From an uncultured Patescibacteria group bacterium (GTDB taxonomy: Bacteria; Patescibacteriota; Minisyncoccia; Phycocordibacterales; UBA12088): a DNA stretch of 34,744 nt. The translations under genes and the position numbers were made by a program. The notes below the pieces were generated by a model. The model did no database searches. It saw only the letters and a program-made list of their open reading frames with translations, and was not told the DNA's origin. Each line of letters starts with the position of its first letter. The stretch's first letter is position 1. Where the stretch lies: positions 1-34,744 of the forward strand of contig CAMYLP010000008.1 of assembly GCA_947259245.1 (NCBI GenBank). The letters are read 5' to 3'. Below are positions 7,190 through 13,423 of this stretch, piece by piece.

Positions 7190-7211
7190 ACTGGATGAAA
7201 AAATGATAATA
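7134..7211. repeat. fusA 5'-end repeat, copy A
   Basis: This 78-bp block (first 18-19 codons of fusA plus 22 bases upstream) matches 8070-8147 without gaps, in the same orientation. The differences are mainly at third codon positions. A second block, 7289-7328, covering the hairpin and -10 region, matches 8144-8183. Confidence 0.88.
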
Positions 7212-7296
7212 ACAGCTGCGCTGGTATTAGCTTCTCGGCTCAGAAATATATACTCACTTTGTCTATATATCTCTCGCTCTACGTCGCTAATAAAAA

Positions 7297-7348
7297 AGCG
7301 CCCCGCGCTAATTGCGAACACTATACATTGGTTTGACAATAAACTCAA
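7297..7348 (-). promoter_or_regulatory. fusA promoter with promoter-proximal hairpin
   Basis: On the minus strand: TTGAGT (7343-7348), 17 bases, TATAGT (7320-7325). The expected start is near 7313. Almost at once comes AGCGC-GGG-GCGCT (7297-7309) followed by TTTTTT. This hairpin plus T-run looks like a terminator, but it lies only a few bases into the transcript. The same arrangement, with the same 10-base gap from -10 to hairpin, recurs at the remnant copy (8152-8180). The leader to the ATG is about 124 bases. The start codon has no SD, only CATCCAGT preceded by a T-run. Confidence 0.65.
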
Positions 7349-7391
7349 TAGGTGATTACATCGCTGCAGACATCAGAAGGAGGAGAACAGC

Positions 7392-7991
7392 ATGCCGAAG
7401 AGAACCGAAATGAACGGTGACATATCCGAAGTCTTTTCAACCGCACCGCGCAGTAAACGGAAGGAGCCCGCGGTGTTTCCACTGCTCAGTCCTCGGGCCG
7501 TGTTTCACAATGATGCAGAGTCCTACGTCGGCATCGTGGTGCATGAACAGTGTTTGAGCGACCTTGAACGTCTGGACCATGAGCACTACAGGCGTTGGCA
7601 TGAACAGTGCGACATCTACCTTGTACTCACCACACGGAGACAGCTGCAGACAGGGGAATCTCTGTTCAGAGAATTTCCACACTTCCGCGTGTCCGAAAAG
7701 AACAAGACACAGTCACTGTGTATCGAAAAGGAGTGGGAGCTCTTGCGTCGTCACCAGTCACCTCAAACTGAAGCTGACGTGCTCGTGTCTGGTTTGAACC
7801 TGCAACGAACGTTCTTTGATCCCTTTTCAAAAGCACAAAAGGAGCTGCTCCAGGTACTGAAGCTCGTTGAACTCTACGGTGAGAACCGGCAGCTGCAGAT
7901 AGCCCCGGCCTGGAGTGACGTATCGAGAGAGGACATGCTTGCACTGTTCGATGCGCTCGATCGCGCCATTCCAAGCTCATTATTGAGTTGA
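7392..7991 (+). CDS. Hypothetical protein (199 aa) between the fusA copies
   Basis: A strong SD (AAGGAGGAG) lies a few bases before the ATG. A consensus TTGACA at 7333-7338 lies within the fusA promoter on the opposite strand, so the two divergent promoters overlap, although its -10 box is poor. No family is recognised. The protein is soluble and charged. It opens with a basic segment (PRSKRKEP), then mixed alpha/beta (SYVGIVVHEQCLSDLERLD, CDIYLVLTTRRQLQ), and ends in a helical region (FSKAQKELLQVLKLVELYG). A terminator follows at 8001-8024. It sits exactly between the direct repeats of the fusA 5' end, which suggests it arrived with, or is bounded by, that duplication. Confidence 0.6.
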   Translation: MPKRTEMNGDISEVFSTAPRSKRKEPAVFPLLSPRAVFHNDAESYVGIVVHEQCLSDLERLDHEHYRRWHEQCDIYLVLTTRRQLQTGESLFREFPHFRVSEKNKTQSLCIEKEWELLRRHQSPQTEADVLVSGLNLQRTFFDPFSKAQKELLQVLKLVELYGENRQLQIAPAWSDVSREDMLALFDALDRAIPSSLLS

Positions 7992-8000
7992 AACAACCAA

Positions 8001-8024
8001 ACACCCCGGATCGAACCGGGGTGT
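8001..8024. terminator. Bidirectional terminator
   Basis: A 9-bp stem (ACACCCCGG / CCGGGGTGT, loop ATCGAA) lies 10 bases after the stop of the 199-aa gene. On the plus strand TATCAT follows. On the minus strand TTGGTTGTTT follows, which would also stop transcription coming through the fusA remnant. Confidence 0.75.
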
Positions 8025-8059
8025 TATCATAATAACGATCGCTCCTCCGGAGCGTCTTG

Positions 8060-8125
8060 TTACCAGGCGATGTGGGCAATGATGCCAAAATTACGTACCT
8101 TTTCTAGTGGAAAATCTCTACTCAT
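8060..8125 (-). pseudogene. Truncated second fusA: first 19 codons, then stop
   Basis: The frame reads [19 protein letters not shown] and then AW-stop, where intact EF-G continues into DAGKTT. It therefore ends inside the G1 P-loop region. Against fusA at 7189 it has one conservative replacement (Tyr5 to Phe) and about eight silent third-position changes in 19 codons. This pattern implies it diverged while still encoding EF-G. Its promoter, hairpin and T-run are also retained. Downstream on the minus strand are a small hairpin (CGCTCC/GGAGCG) and the terminator at 8001-8024. It could be the relic of a second fusA or of the original str-operon copy. A translated leader peptide is less likely. 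Confidence 0.8.
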
Positions 8126-8147
8126 ACCGGATGAAAAAATGATAATA
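8070..8147. repeat. fusA 5'-end repeat, copy B
   Basis: Counterpart of 7134-7211, direct orientation, offset 936 bp. Relative to copy A, the leader between the T-run and the ATG is about 80 bases shorter. The promoter-side block continues to about 8183, and a short matching stretch (ACAATAAA) follows after an indel. Confidence 0.88.
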
Positions 8148-8151
8148 AAAA

Positions 8152-8202
8152 AGCGCCCCGCGCTAAGTGGCCATACTATACATGGATTCTAGCGTTTAAC
8201 AA
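8152..8202 (-). promoter_or_regulatory. Promoter and hairpin of the fusA remnant
   Basis: On the minus strand: TTGTTA (8197-8202), 16 bases, TATAGT (8175-8180), then AGCGC-GGG-GCGCT (8152-8164) and a T-run. This duplicates the fusA leader apart from the weaker -35 region. Confidence 0.55.
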
Positions 8203-8218
8203 TAAATAGACGCGACTT

Positions 8219-8240
8219 GCCCCGGCACAAAAGCCGGGGC
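8219..8240 (-). terminator. Hairpin after the 70-aa orphan
   Basis: An 8-bp stem (GCCCCGGC / GCCGGGGC, loop of six) lies nine bases past the stop of the 70-aa gene. There is no T-run, so it is a weak terminator or 3'-end stabiliser. Confidence 0.5.
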
Positions 8241-8249
8241 ATGGATACC

Positions 8250-8462
8250 TCACGTTGCAGGTATGCGAGGGATGTCGATCGGGAGATTGAACGTATACTT
8301 CATCGTCTCGAGCGCGCGAAAGAACACTTCAGCCTCTCTCCGTGTGTAGCGTTCGGGCCAGACGCCTTGCTGGTTGTCGACGACTATGAGAAACGTCTCA
8401 ATCGGTGGATCTTCACCAAGCATTTCCCGTGTGATCTTCACGGTTGTCTCCGGACTATCCAT
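8250..8462 (-). CDS. Hypothetical small protein (70 aa)
   Basis: The start is MDSPETTVKITREMLG at 8462, set by GAGGAGGAG about six bases upstream. The frame is open further up but only as low-complexity shadow. The protein is acidic at the front and has a strand (IETFLIVVDNQQGVW) followed by a helix (RREAEVFFRALETMKYTF). It ends in a Pro/Ile-rich tail. No family is recognised. It is one of three orphan genes between rpsG and fusA and diverges from the alpha-CTD-like gene. Confidence 0.55.
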   Translation of the reverse strand: MDSPETTVKITREMLGEDPPIETFLIVVDNQQGVWPERYTRREAEVFFRALETMKYTFNLPIDIPRIPAT

Positions 8463-8549
8463 AACAACTCCTCCTCTGCTGAGCCAGTCCCACCCTACAC
8501 CTGAATGGTGCCTGTTACAACAGTGTTTTGGACGGCTTTGTTTGTCTGA

Positions 8550-8577
8550 TTGACAGAATACGCGAGATGTGTTTAAG
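8550..8577 (+). promoter_or_regulatory. Promoter of the alpha-CTD-like gene
   Basis: Consensus TTGACA (8550-8555), 16 bases, TTTAAG (8572-8577). The leader is about 38 bases and ends in a strong SD before the ATG at 8622. Confidence 0.55.
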
Positions 8578-8621
8578 TGCTCGCAGGCAAACAAACATTG
8601 CTAACTCAGGAGGATATAAGA

Positions 8622-9059
8622 ATGGTCCACGCCGACAAGTATGCAGCAATATCTCAGGTGTCTGAACTTCTTTTTGAGCAAGGAGAGCGCGGGCAACTTG
8701 CCCTGCGCGACGTACTGGAAACACTCAACCAATCCGATTTGGTTGGACTGTTGTGTGAGTCACTCGCGCAAATCCATGCCCTGCACAAACAGTATGGCCA
8801 GCACGGGATAGATCAAGAACTCTTCTCCAGGCCTTTTGAGGATGTGCTATCTGTTACCGCACGCACCGCCAACTGCCTTAAGGCAGAAGGGATTCGTTGG
8901 CTCGGCGACGTGGTGCGACAAAATCAGGTTGCATTGCTAAAGACGCCAAATCTGGGTAAAAAGAGCCTTCGCGAGCTGACGGATGAGCTCGAGAGACATG
9001 GTCTGCAGCTGGGAATGAAACTAGTGGGTTGGAAACGTCCTACAGAGGGCTCGCACTAG
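8622..9059 (+). CDS. Stand-alone RNA polymerase alpha C-terminal-domain-like protein
   Basis: The protein is 145 aa, starting at MVHADKY. CAGGAGG with seven bases to the ATG decides this start over an in-frame ATG at 8577. Residues 72-133 match the alpha-CTD: LSVTARTANCLKAEGI, then LLKTPNLGKKSLREL, then GLQLGMKL. Residues that in E. coli alpha contact the UP element or activators are kept: Arg265 (R81), Asn268 (N84), Gly296 (G112), Lys298 (K114), Ser299 (S115), Glu302 (E118). Relative to E. coli there are two extra residues before R81. The first 70 residues are helical and unlike the alpha-NTD, so it cannot assemble polymerase. It is likely a DNA-binding regulator, inferred from the domain. 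Confidence 0.78.
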   Translation: MVHADKYAAISQVSELLFEQGERGQLALRDVLETLNQSDLVGLLCESLAQIHALHKQYGQHGIDQELFSRPFEDVLSVTARTANCLKAEGIRWLGDVVRQNQVALLKTPNLGKKSLRELTDELERHGLQLGMKLVGWKRPTEGSH

Positions 9060-9096
9060 GCGCAACCACTACATCAATGAAATACTGCAGCTGAAA

Positions 9097-9116
9097 ACGG
9101 GCCCTGAGGGGCCCGT
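9097..9116. terminator. Bidirectional terminator
   Basis: An 8-bp stem (ACGGGCCC / GGGCCCGT, loop TGAG) is followed on the plus strand by TTCTCTTTAT and on the minus strand by TTTTCAGC. It sits between the convergent alpha-CTD-like gene and rpsG, and separates rpsG from fusA transcriptionally. Confidence 0.82.
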
Positions 9117-9141
9117 TTCTCTTTATACTGAAATCGGAATG

Positions 9142-9612
9142 CTACCAAGCGAAGTGCGCGAATGCTCTGTTGGCTTCTGCCATCTTGTGTGTGTCCTCCT
9201 TTTTCTTTACCGCCGCGCCTTCGTTGTTCGCTGCTGCGATGAGCTCTTCTGCATAAAACTTGTGTGCGGGGCCACCGCTTTTACCCCGTGCTGCTGCAAT
9301 GATCCACCTCATCGCGAGTGCTTGGCGGCGCTCGGGGCGCACCTCACGAGGTACCTGATAGTTTGCACCACCGACGCGTCGTGAACGTACCTCGACAGAT
9401 GGGCCGACATTGCGGATAGCCTCTTCGAAAACTTCTAGCGGGTCTTTCCCCTCCTCCTTATTCTTTATCTCGTCGAGTGCACTATACACTACCTTGCGTG
9501 CAGTCTCTTTCTTGCCATCAAGCATAACGTTGTTGATGAACTTTTCCAAACGCTCGCTCTTGTAGCGATGGTCAGGTGCAATGCGGTGCTTTTTCTTGAT
9601 CGGTCGTCGCAT
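9142..9612 (-). CDS. rpsG: 30S ribosomal protein S7
   Basis: The protein is 156 aa, full length for the family. It begins MRRPIKKKHRIAPDHRYKS and keeps the conserved FINNVMLDGKKETA, NVGPSVEVRSRRVGGANYQVP and RRQALAMRWI stretches. S7 binds the 3' major domain of 16S rRNA and nucleates head assembly. It starts eight bases after the rpsL stop with no SD, consistent with coupling. fusA does not follow directly as it does in a standard str operon. A terminator and a ~2-kb block of orphan genes intervene. Confidence 0.97.
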   Translation of the reverse strand: MRRPIKKKHRIAPDHRYKSERLEKFINNVMLDGKKETARKVVYSALDEIKNKEEGKDPLEVFEEAIRNVGPSVEVRSRRVGGANYQVPREVRPERRQALAMRWIIAAARGKSGGPAHKFYAEELIAAANNEGAAVKKKEDTHKMAEANRAFAHFAW

Positions 9613-9620
9613 AATACGTA

Positions 9621-10031
9621 CTAGTCTTTGGACTTCTTTGCACCGTACTTCGAACGGCTCTGCTTCCTATTCTCAACGCCACCGGCGTCGAGCTTGCCGC
9701 GTACGATAGTGTAGCGAATGTTCACATCCTTCACACGGCCACCGCGCACAAGGACCACTGAGTGCTCTTGCAGGTTATGTGCCACGCCGGGGATGTACGC
9801 AGACACCTCCTCGCCATTCGTGAGCCGAACGCGTGCGTACTTGCGGATAGCTGAGTTTGGCTTACGGGGTGTCTTGGTCGTTACCTTTACGCACACACCA
9901 CGCTTGAATGGAGCCGGGTAGAAGGTCGGCTTGTTCTTCAGTGTATTGAAACCCTTGCCCAGCGCAGGAACCTTGGACTTCTTGACCTTGTCCTTGCGCG
10001 GCTTCTTTATGAGTTGGTTTACTGTTGGCAT
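9621..10031 (-). CDS. rpsL: 30S ribosomal protein S12
   Basis: The protein is 136 aa, somewhat longer than the usual ~124 because of a Lys-rich N-terminal stretch and C-terminal extension. Conserved decoding-centre sequences are present: [19 protein letters not shown] (containing the streptomycin-site Lys) and [18 protein letters not shown]. The asparagine-proline region around GVCVKV is normal. First gene of the rpsL-rpsG unit, it is transcribed from a promoter at 10066-10094 whose transcript begins with a hairpin. It has no SD. Confidence 0.97.
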   Translation of the reverse strand: MPTVNQLIKKPRKDKVKKSKVPALGKGFNTLKNKPTFYPAPFKRGVCVKVTTKTPRKPNSAIRKYARVRLTNGEEVSAYIPGVAHNLQEHSVVLVRGGRVKDVNIRYTIVRGKLDAGGVENRKQSRSKYGAKKSKD

Positions 10032-10041
10032 AGGAATATAA

Positions 10042-10094
10042 AACTACGCGTGGCGTAGTTGCAGTACTGTACTACATGCGCTGCGCGTATGCAA
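10042..10094 (-). promoter_or_regulatory. rpsL promoter with 5'-terminal hairpin
   Basis: On the minus strand: TTGCAT (10089-10094), 17 bases, TACAGT (10066-10071). The predicted start falls near 10059, essentially at the first base of an 8-bp stem, AACTACGC-CAC-GCGTAGTT (10042-10060), followed by TTATATT and, 10 bases later, the rpsL ATG. The hairpin may alternatively serve as the terminator of tig. Confidence 0.55.
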
Positions 10095-10106
10095 GCCCGC
10101 ATTGCA

Positions 10107-11225
10107 TCATTTTCGCTTCTGTGTGCCGCCCTCTAGGAACTCGAACACAGCTTCATTCATCATTTGTGCAGCCACAAAGTTGCGTATCGAAGACTCCTCT
10201 GCATCTGGATAGTGCTCTTTTACGTGTTGGACCTCTCGTTCAAGCTTTTCGGTATCAGGCGACAGTTTTTCTTCCTTGGCTATCTCATTGAATATTAGCT
10301 GTAACTTTGCCCGTTTCAGAGCATCGGGCTGCCACTCCTTCCGGAGATCGTCAGCGGTCTTCTTGACCTGTTCCAGGTAGTCATCAAGTTTCATGCCTGC
10401 GCGTGAGACACGGTCTTCAAAGCTCGCCATCATCTGCCCGATCTCACCATCAACGAATACTTTCGGCACCTCAAGCGTACTTTTTGCGATGACGCTGTCT
10501 GCAATGGCGATGCGTCGTTTCTCATGTGCTTTTTGCTTCTTGTCTGTCCCGAGGCCTGTGCGTATCTTGTCCTTGAGGTGGGCGAGATCCTGAAAATCGC
10601 CCAGCTGCCGTGCAAAGTCGTCATCGAGTTCCGGCAGAGTGGTCTCTTCCGTCTTATCTTCCTTCACTCCCTCCTTACTGTCTTCCTCTTTAGCGTCACC
10701 TCCTGTATGTGGCGCTCCGGCTAACATCTTCTGTAAACGCAGTAATTCAGCGTCAACATCACTTTCGGTCACTTCAACGGACTCGGGATCATCATGTTTC
10801 TTTACCTCTTCCGCAGCGATCTTTTTGTAATTTGGCAACGTAATGTGTGGGTACACAGCACTGGTTATCTTAAATCCGATCGGATTGCCTGCGGCCAATT
10901 TTGTGATCGACACTTCCGGACGTCCCACAACGTCAAGCTTCTTATCCTCGACGATCTGTGGATATGCCACCGAAAGCGCCAGCTCTGCAACCTCCTGCAT
11001 CACGGCTGCCTCACCTACATGCTCGAGTACCATTTCCTCAGGGACGTGGCCTTTTCGAAAACCAGGTAGCTCAAGATTTTTCTGTATCTTACGTACGGCC
11101 TTCATGCGGTGTTTGTGTGCAACCTCTGTAGGAATTTCACCGCTGAGCTCTACTTCAGAGCCGGGCAATTCCTTCACTTCAAGGTCCGTGTACTGTTTGC
11201 TGTTCTGTGTTTGGGGATCGTCCAT
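10107..11225 (-). CDS. tig: Trigger factor lacking the PPIase domain
   Basis: The protein is 372 aa against ~430 for classical trigger factor. Residues ~15-150 form the ribosome-binding domain, with the signature PGFRKGHVPEEMV (family GFRxGxxP) that docks on L23. After the chain reaches YPHITLPNYKKI, the FKBP-type PPIase domain is missing. In its place is a short acidic linker (GGDAKEEDSKEG). The C-terminal chaperone arms follow from DDDFARQLG. It is a cytosolic chaperone for nascent chains. Loss of the PPIase domain still allows the holdase function known for the family. The gene lies between the 136-aa membrane protein and rpsL. Confidence 0.88.
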   Translation of the reverse strand: MDDPQTQNSKQYTDLEVKELPGSEVELSGEIPTEVAHKHRMKAVRKIQKNLELPGFRKGHVPEEMVLEHVGEAAVMQEVAELALSVAYPQIVEDKKLDVVGRPEVSITKLAAGNPIGFKITSAVYPHITLPNYKKIAAEEVKKHDDPESVEVTESDVDAELLRLQKMLAGAPHTGGDAKEEDSKEGVKEDKTEETTLPELDDDFARQLGDFQDLAHLKDKIRTGLGTDKKQKAHEKRRIAIADSVIAKSTLEVPKVFVDGEIGQMMASFEDRVSRAGMKLDDYLEQVKKTADDLRKEWQPDALKRAKLQLIFNEIAKEEKLSPDTEKLEREVQHVKEHYPDAEESSIRNFVAAQMMNEAVFEFLEGGTQKRK

Positions 11226-11263
11226 ATGTGCCCGAGTCTAACGTGATATCTGCCGCAACGCAA

Positions 11264-11282
11264 ACGGCCCGGTGGGGGCCGT
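11264..11282 (-). terminator. Hairpin between the 136-aa gene and tig
   Basis: A 7-bp stem (ACGGCCC / GGGCCGT, loop of five) lies 24 bases after the stop of the 136-aa gene, followed on the minus strand by TTGCGTTG. It is a weak terminator, or another promoter-proximal hairpin in the tig leader. Confidence 0.45.
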
Positions 11283-11306
11283 CTGTTTATCGCGCACCGT
11301 AGAGTG

Positions 11307-11717
11307 CTAGAGTGCGTTCAGTTCTTCATCAAGTGCAGCTTCAAGATTCTGTAGTTCATCATCAAGCGTTTCGATCTCAGGCATGACCAACTCATTCTCC
11401 AACGTGTCAACGTCGTCACTCGTGCTCACTGGTACACTCACCGGCGCCTGCTCCACGACTGGCGTCTCGACAGGTGGAATCACTTCTGGTGCTGGTTGTT
11501 CTTCAATCCGTGTGCCCCACATGAACATGAGGGCAAGTACCACCACGATGACAGCAAGTACAGCAACAATGACAAGATTTTTTGATGAGTCAGGTTCAAC
11601 AGGTAGAGGGATCTCATCGGGCACCATGCTCGGCGTTGGCTCTTGTGGTTGCGTTTCCGGCGTACTACCGTCCTTTTGTTGATCTTCCTGTTCTCGATGT
11701 TCCTGATCTTTGTCCAT
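11307..11717 (-). CDS. Single-pass membrane protein with acidic/Pro-rich flanks (136 aa)
   Basis: The cytoplasmic-looking N-terminus (residues 1-45) is rich in Gln, Glu and Pro. One hydrophobic helix follows (about 46-67, NLVIVAVLAVIVVVLALMFM). The C-terminal part is Pro/Val-rich (PPVETPVVEQAPVSVPVST) and ends in a Glu/Leu-rich amphipathic helix. No family is recognised. It lies 23 bases downstream of the exported coiled-coil gene, so the two may form an envelope-related pair. The start has no SD. Confidence 0.6.
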   Translation of the reverse strand: MDKDQEHREQEDQQKDGSTPETQPQEPTPSMVPDEIPLPVEPDSSKNLVIVAVLAVIVVVLALMFMWGTRIEEQPAPEVIPPVETPVVEQAPVSVPVSTSDDVDTLENELVMPEIETLDDELQNLEAALDEELNAL

Positions 11718-11740
11718 AGATATGTACTTATGATTAGTAA

Positions 11741-12736
11741 CTATTCTTGTGTAGTATCATCTGTCGTCCCTTCCGCGTCACTCGTCTCACCATCTTCACC
11801 ATCATCACCATCTTCACCGTCTTCACCGTCTTCTTCACTTGTATCATCTCCGTCAGTATCGGCCGTGTCCTCATCCTCTTCTTCCTCAAGGTCGATTTCA
11901 TCCGCAAGTTCGCCGAGTTCGCGCACTGCGGCAACGAGAGCCGCATGCATAGCCTTGATGCTGTCCCGTGCGAGCGCCGCAGCTTCCCGTATTGCCTCGA
12001 GGCCCGTTTTCGGGTCATCAGATGCTAATTCTGCCTCGGCAACGGACACGAACGCCGCAATGTCTGCGCGTGCGGGCTCGGCGAGTTCAAGTGCCGCCTG
12101 CAAGAGCGCCTCCACCTCACTAACATCAATCCCGTACCCAGCAATTTTCTCGGCACGAGTGCTTACCTTAGCCTCGATGGACTCAAGGCGTTGTACAGCG
12201 GCCTCCATACGTCCCTCCAGACGTCCTACGTGTGTCAACATTCGTTCTTGTGCACGCTCCTGTAGTTTAGCTTTCTGTTCTGCCATACGCTCCTTGAGCT
12301 CCGTCTTGCGTTCCTCCATTCGTGTGCGTACCTCCTCGCGTCGCTCGTCAAGAGTTGAGTGAAGTTCCTCGCGCTGTTCTGTCCTGAGCGTGGACCATTC
12401 AGCCTGATGTTCCTGAAGCATCTCTCGACGCTCTTCCCTTTGTTGTGTTACCACATCTCGCGCTTCGTCCCGTGCTACACTTTCTTCACGCATGTCCTGT
12501 CGCTCTGTGCGTACTTCCTCACGTAACTGCACGCGTTCACCCTGTTGCTCCGTGAAAAGGTCTCGACGTTCCTGTGTATTTTCTTGCACGCGGTCACGGA
12601 TAGGCATTGGTGTCACCTCTTCATTGTCTTCTTGTGCGTGTGCGTTCAATGCAAGAACGCCAAGTACTGCAAGGAGCGCGGTCGCGAGTGCCACAGACGA
12701 GGCGCTGGCCGTACGAAAGATTTTATTTATGCTCAT
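11741..12736 (-). CDS. Exported coiled-coil protein with acidic tail (331 aa)
   Basis: The start is MSINKIFRTASASS at 12736, chosen because it yields a classic signal peptide: a basic N-terminus, a hydrophobic core ATALLAVLGVLALN, and AHA before Gln-Glu. From about residue 45 to 190 the sequence is almost uninterrupted Arg/Glu/Gln-rich helix (repeats such as ERREMLQEHQ and MEERKTELKERMAEQ), a long predicted coiled coil. A second helical bundle, with AAALARDSIKAMHAALVAAVREL, follows. The last ~55 residues are nearly all Asp, Glu, Gly and Thr, including repeated EDG units. No enzyme domain is seen. A structural or surface role is an inference. Confidence 0.68.
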   Translation of the reverse strand: MSINKIFRTASASSVALATALLAVLGVLALNAHAQEDNEEVTPMPIRDRVQENTQERRDLFTEQQGERVQLREEVRTERQDMREESVARDEARDVVTQQREERREMLQEHQAEWSTLRTEQREELHSTLDERREEVRTRMEERKTELKERMAEQKAKLQERAQERMLTHVGRLEGRMEAAVQRLESIEAKVSTRAEKIAGYGIDVSEVEALLQAALELAEPARADIAAFVSVAEAELASDDPKTGLEAIREAAALARDSIKAMHAALVAAVRELGELADEIDLEEEEDEDTADTDGDDTSEEDGEDGEDGDDGEDGETSDAEGTTDDTTQE

Positions 12737-12796
12737 AGATGTTGGTTGTCCTATTAAACGTAGCCCCTCCAGCGGAGCTGCTTTGAGTATAGCAGA

Positions 12797-12847
12797 GCAT
12801 GTCACGTTTGTGACATGCTGATGTTGATAAGGGGCGCAAAAGCCCTT
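12797..12847 (-). terminator. Two hairpins after ppa
   Basis: The first, read on the minus strand, overlaps the ppa stop (AAGGGC ... GCCCCTT, 12829-12847). The second is a perfect 9-bp stem (GCATGTCAC / GTGACATGC, 12797-12818) just upstream of a TATACT box at 12785-12790. Together they separate ppa from the coiled-coil gene. Confidence 0.55.
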
Positions 12848-13382
12848 ATTTCTTATACTTTTCGTCGTACAGCTGAATTGCCCGCTCGATTATCGTACGC
12901 GCTTCTTTTGCATCCTTATAACCATGGGTTTGCACAACGTTTTTACCACCCTTCAGTTCTTTGTATGTCTGGAAGAAATGTTCATATTCCTTCAGATTGT
13001 GTGCGTTCAGATCTTGCAGGTCTTGTACATCATCCCAACGCTTGTCGCCTGCTGGGACAGCGAGAATCTTCATATCACTCTCGCCTTCATCTATCATGTC
13101 GAGCACTGCCACCGGTCGTACTGGTACCAGTATGCCCGGACTTAGTGGAAATGTGGTCAGCACGACCACGTCGAGCGGGTCATTATCTTCCCAGTAGGTT
13201 TGTGGTACAAAACCGTAGTCGAACGGGTACGGTGCTGCACTATAGTTCGCACGGTCCAGCGCTATGAGACCGGTGTCTTTGTTGATCTCGTACTTGTTGT
13301 ACGAACCTTTAGGAATCTCTATGATCGTATTGACAATCTCAGGTGCCTTATCGCCAAGGGAAACATCATGCCACAGATTCAT
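12846..13382 (-). CDS. ppa: Inorganic pyrophosphatase (family I)
   Basis: The protein is 178 aa, normal length. It hydrolyses pyrophosphate to phosphate in the cytosol, pulling biosynthetic reactions such as nucleotide and aminoacyl-tRNA synthesis. Active-site landmarks are present: IEIPKGSYNKYEINKDTG, then PYPFDYGFVPQT, then EDNDPLDVVVL (the metal-binding DxDPxD signature), and GDKRWDD. It is downstream of nusA by about 40 bases and could share its transcript. There is no SD before the ATG. Confidence 0.96.
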   Translation of the reverse strand: MNLWHDVSLGDKAPEIVNTIIEIPKGSYNKYEINKDTGLIALDRANYSAAPYPFDYGFVPQTYWEDNDPLDVVVLTTFPLSPGILVPVRPVAVLDMIDEGESDMKILAVPAGDKRWDDVQDLQDLNAHNLKEYEHFFQTYKELKGGKNVVQTHGYKDAKEARTIIERAIQLYDEKYKK

Positions 13383-13423
13383 GTTTTGTTGAGTTACACA
13401 TTAATGCCCTAGCATACTACACG

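Noticed and set aside
7189-7348. N-terminal extension of EF-G to an upstream ATG at 7348
   Set aside because: The stretch holds the promoter, hairpin and leader, is not family-like, and the remnant copy keeps the ATG at MSRD.
8001-8024. GGTTCGATCC-containing hairpin resembling a tRNA T-arm
   Set aside because: The loop is six bases with a 9-bp stem, and no acceptor, D or anticodon arms surround it. It fits a terminator.
7193-9059. Intact mobile element in the rpsG-fusA gap
   Set aside because: No integrase, transposase, terminal inverted repeats or clear target-site duplication was found. Only the direct repeats of the fusA 5' end support mobility.
11643-12362. Plus-strand Ser-rich open frame of 239 codons
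   Set aside because: It is antisense to the coiled-coil protein. Its Ser content comes from the complement of Glu/Asp/Arg codons, and it has no SD or family-like motif.
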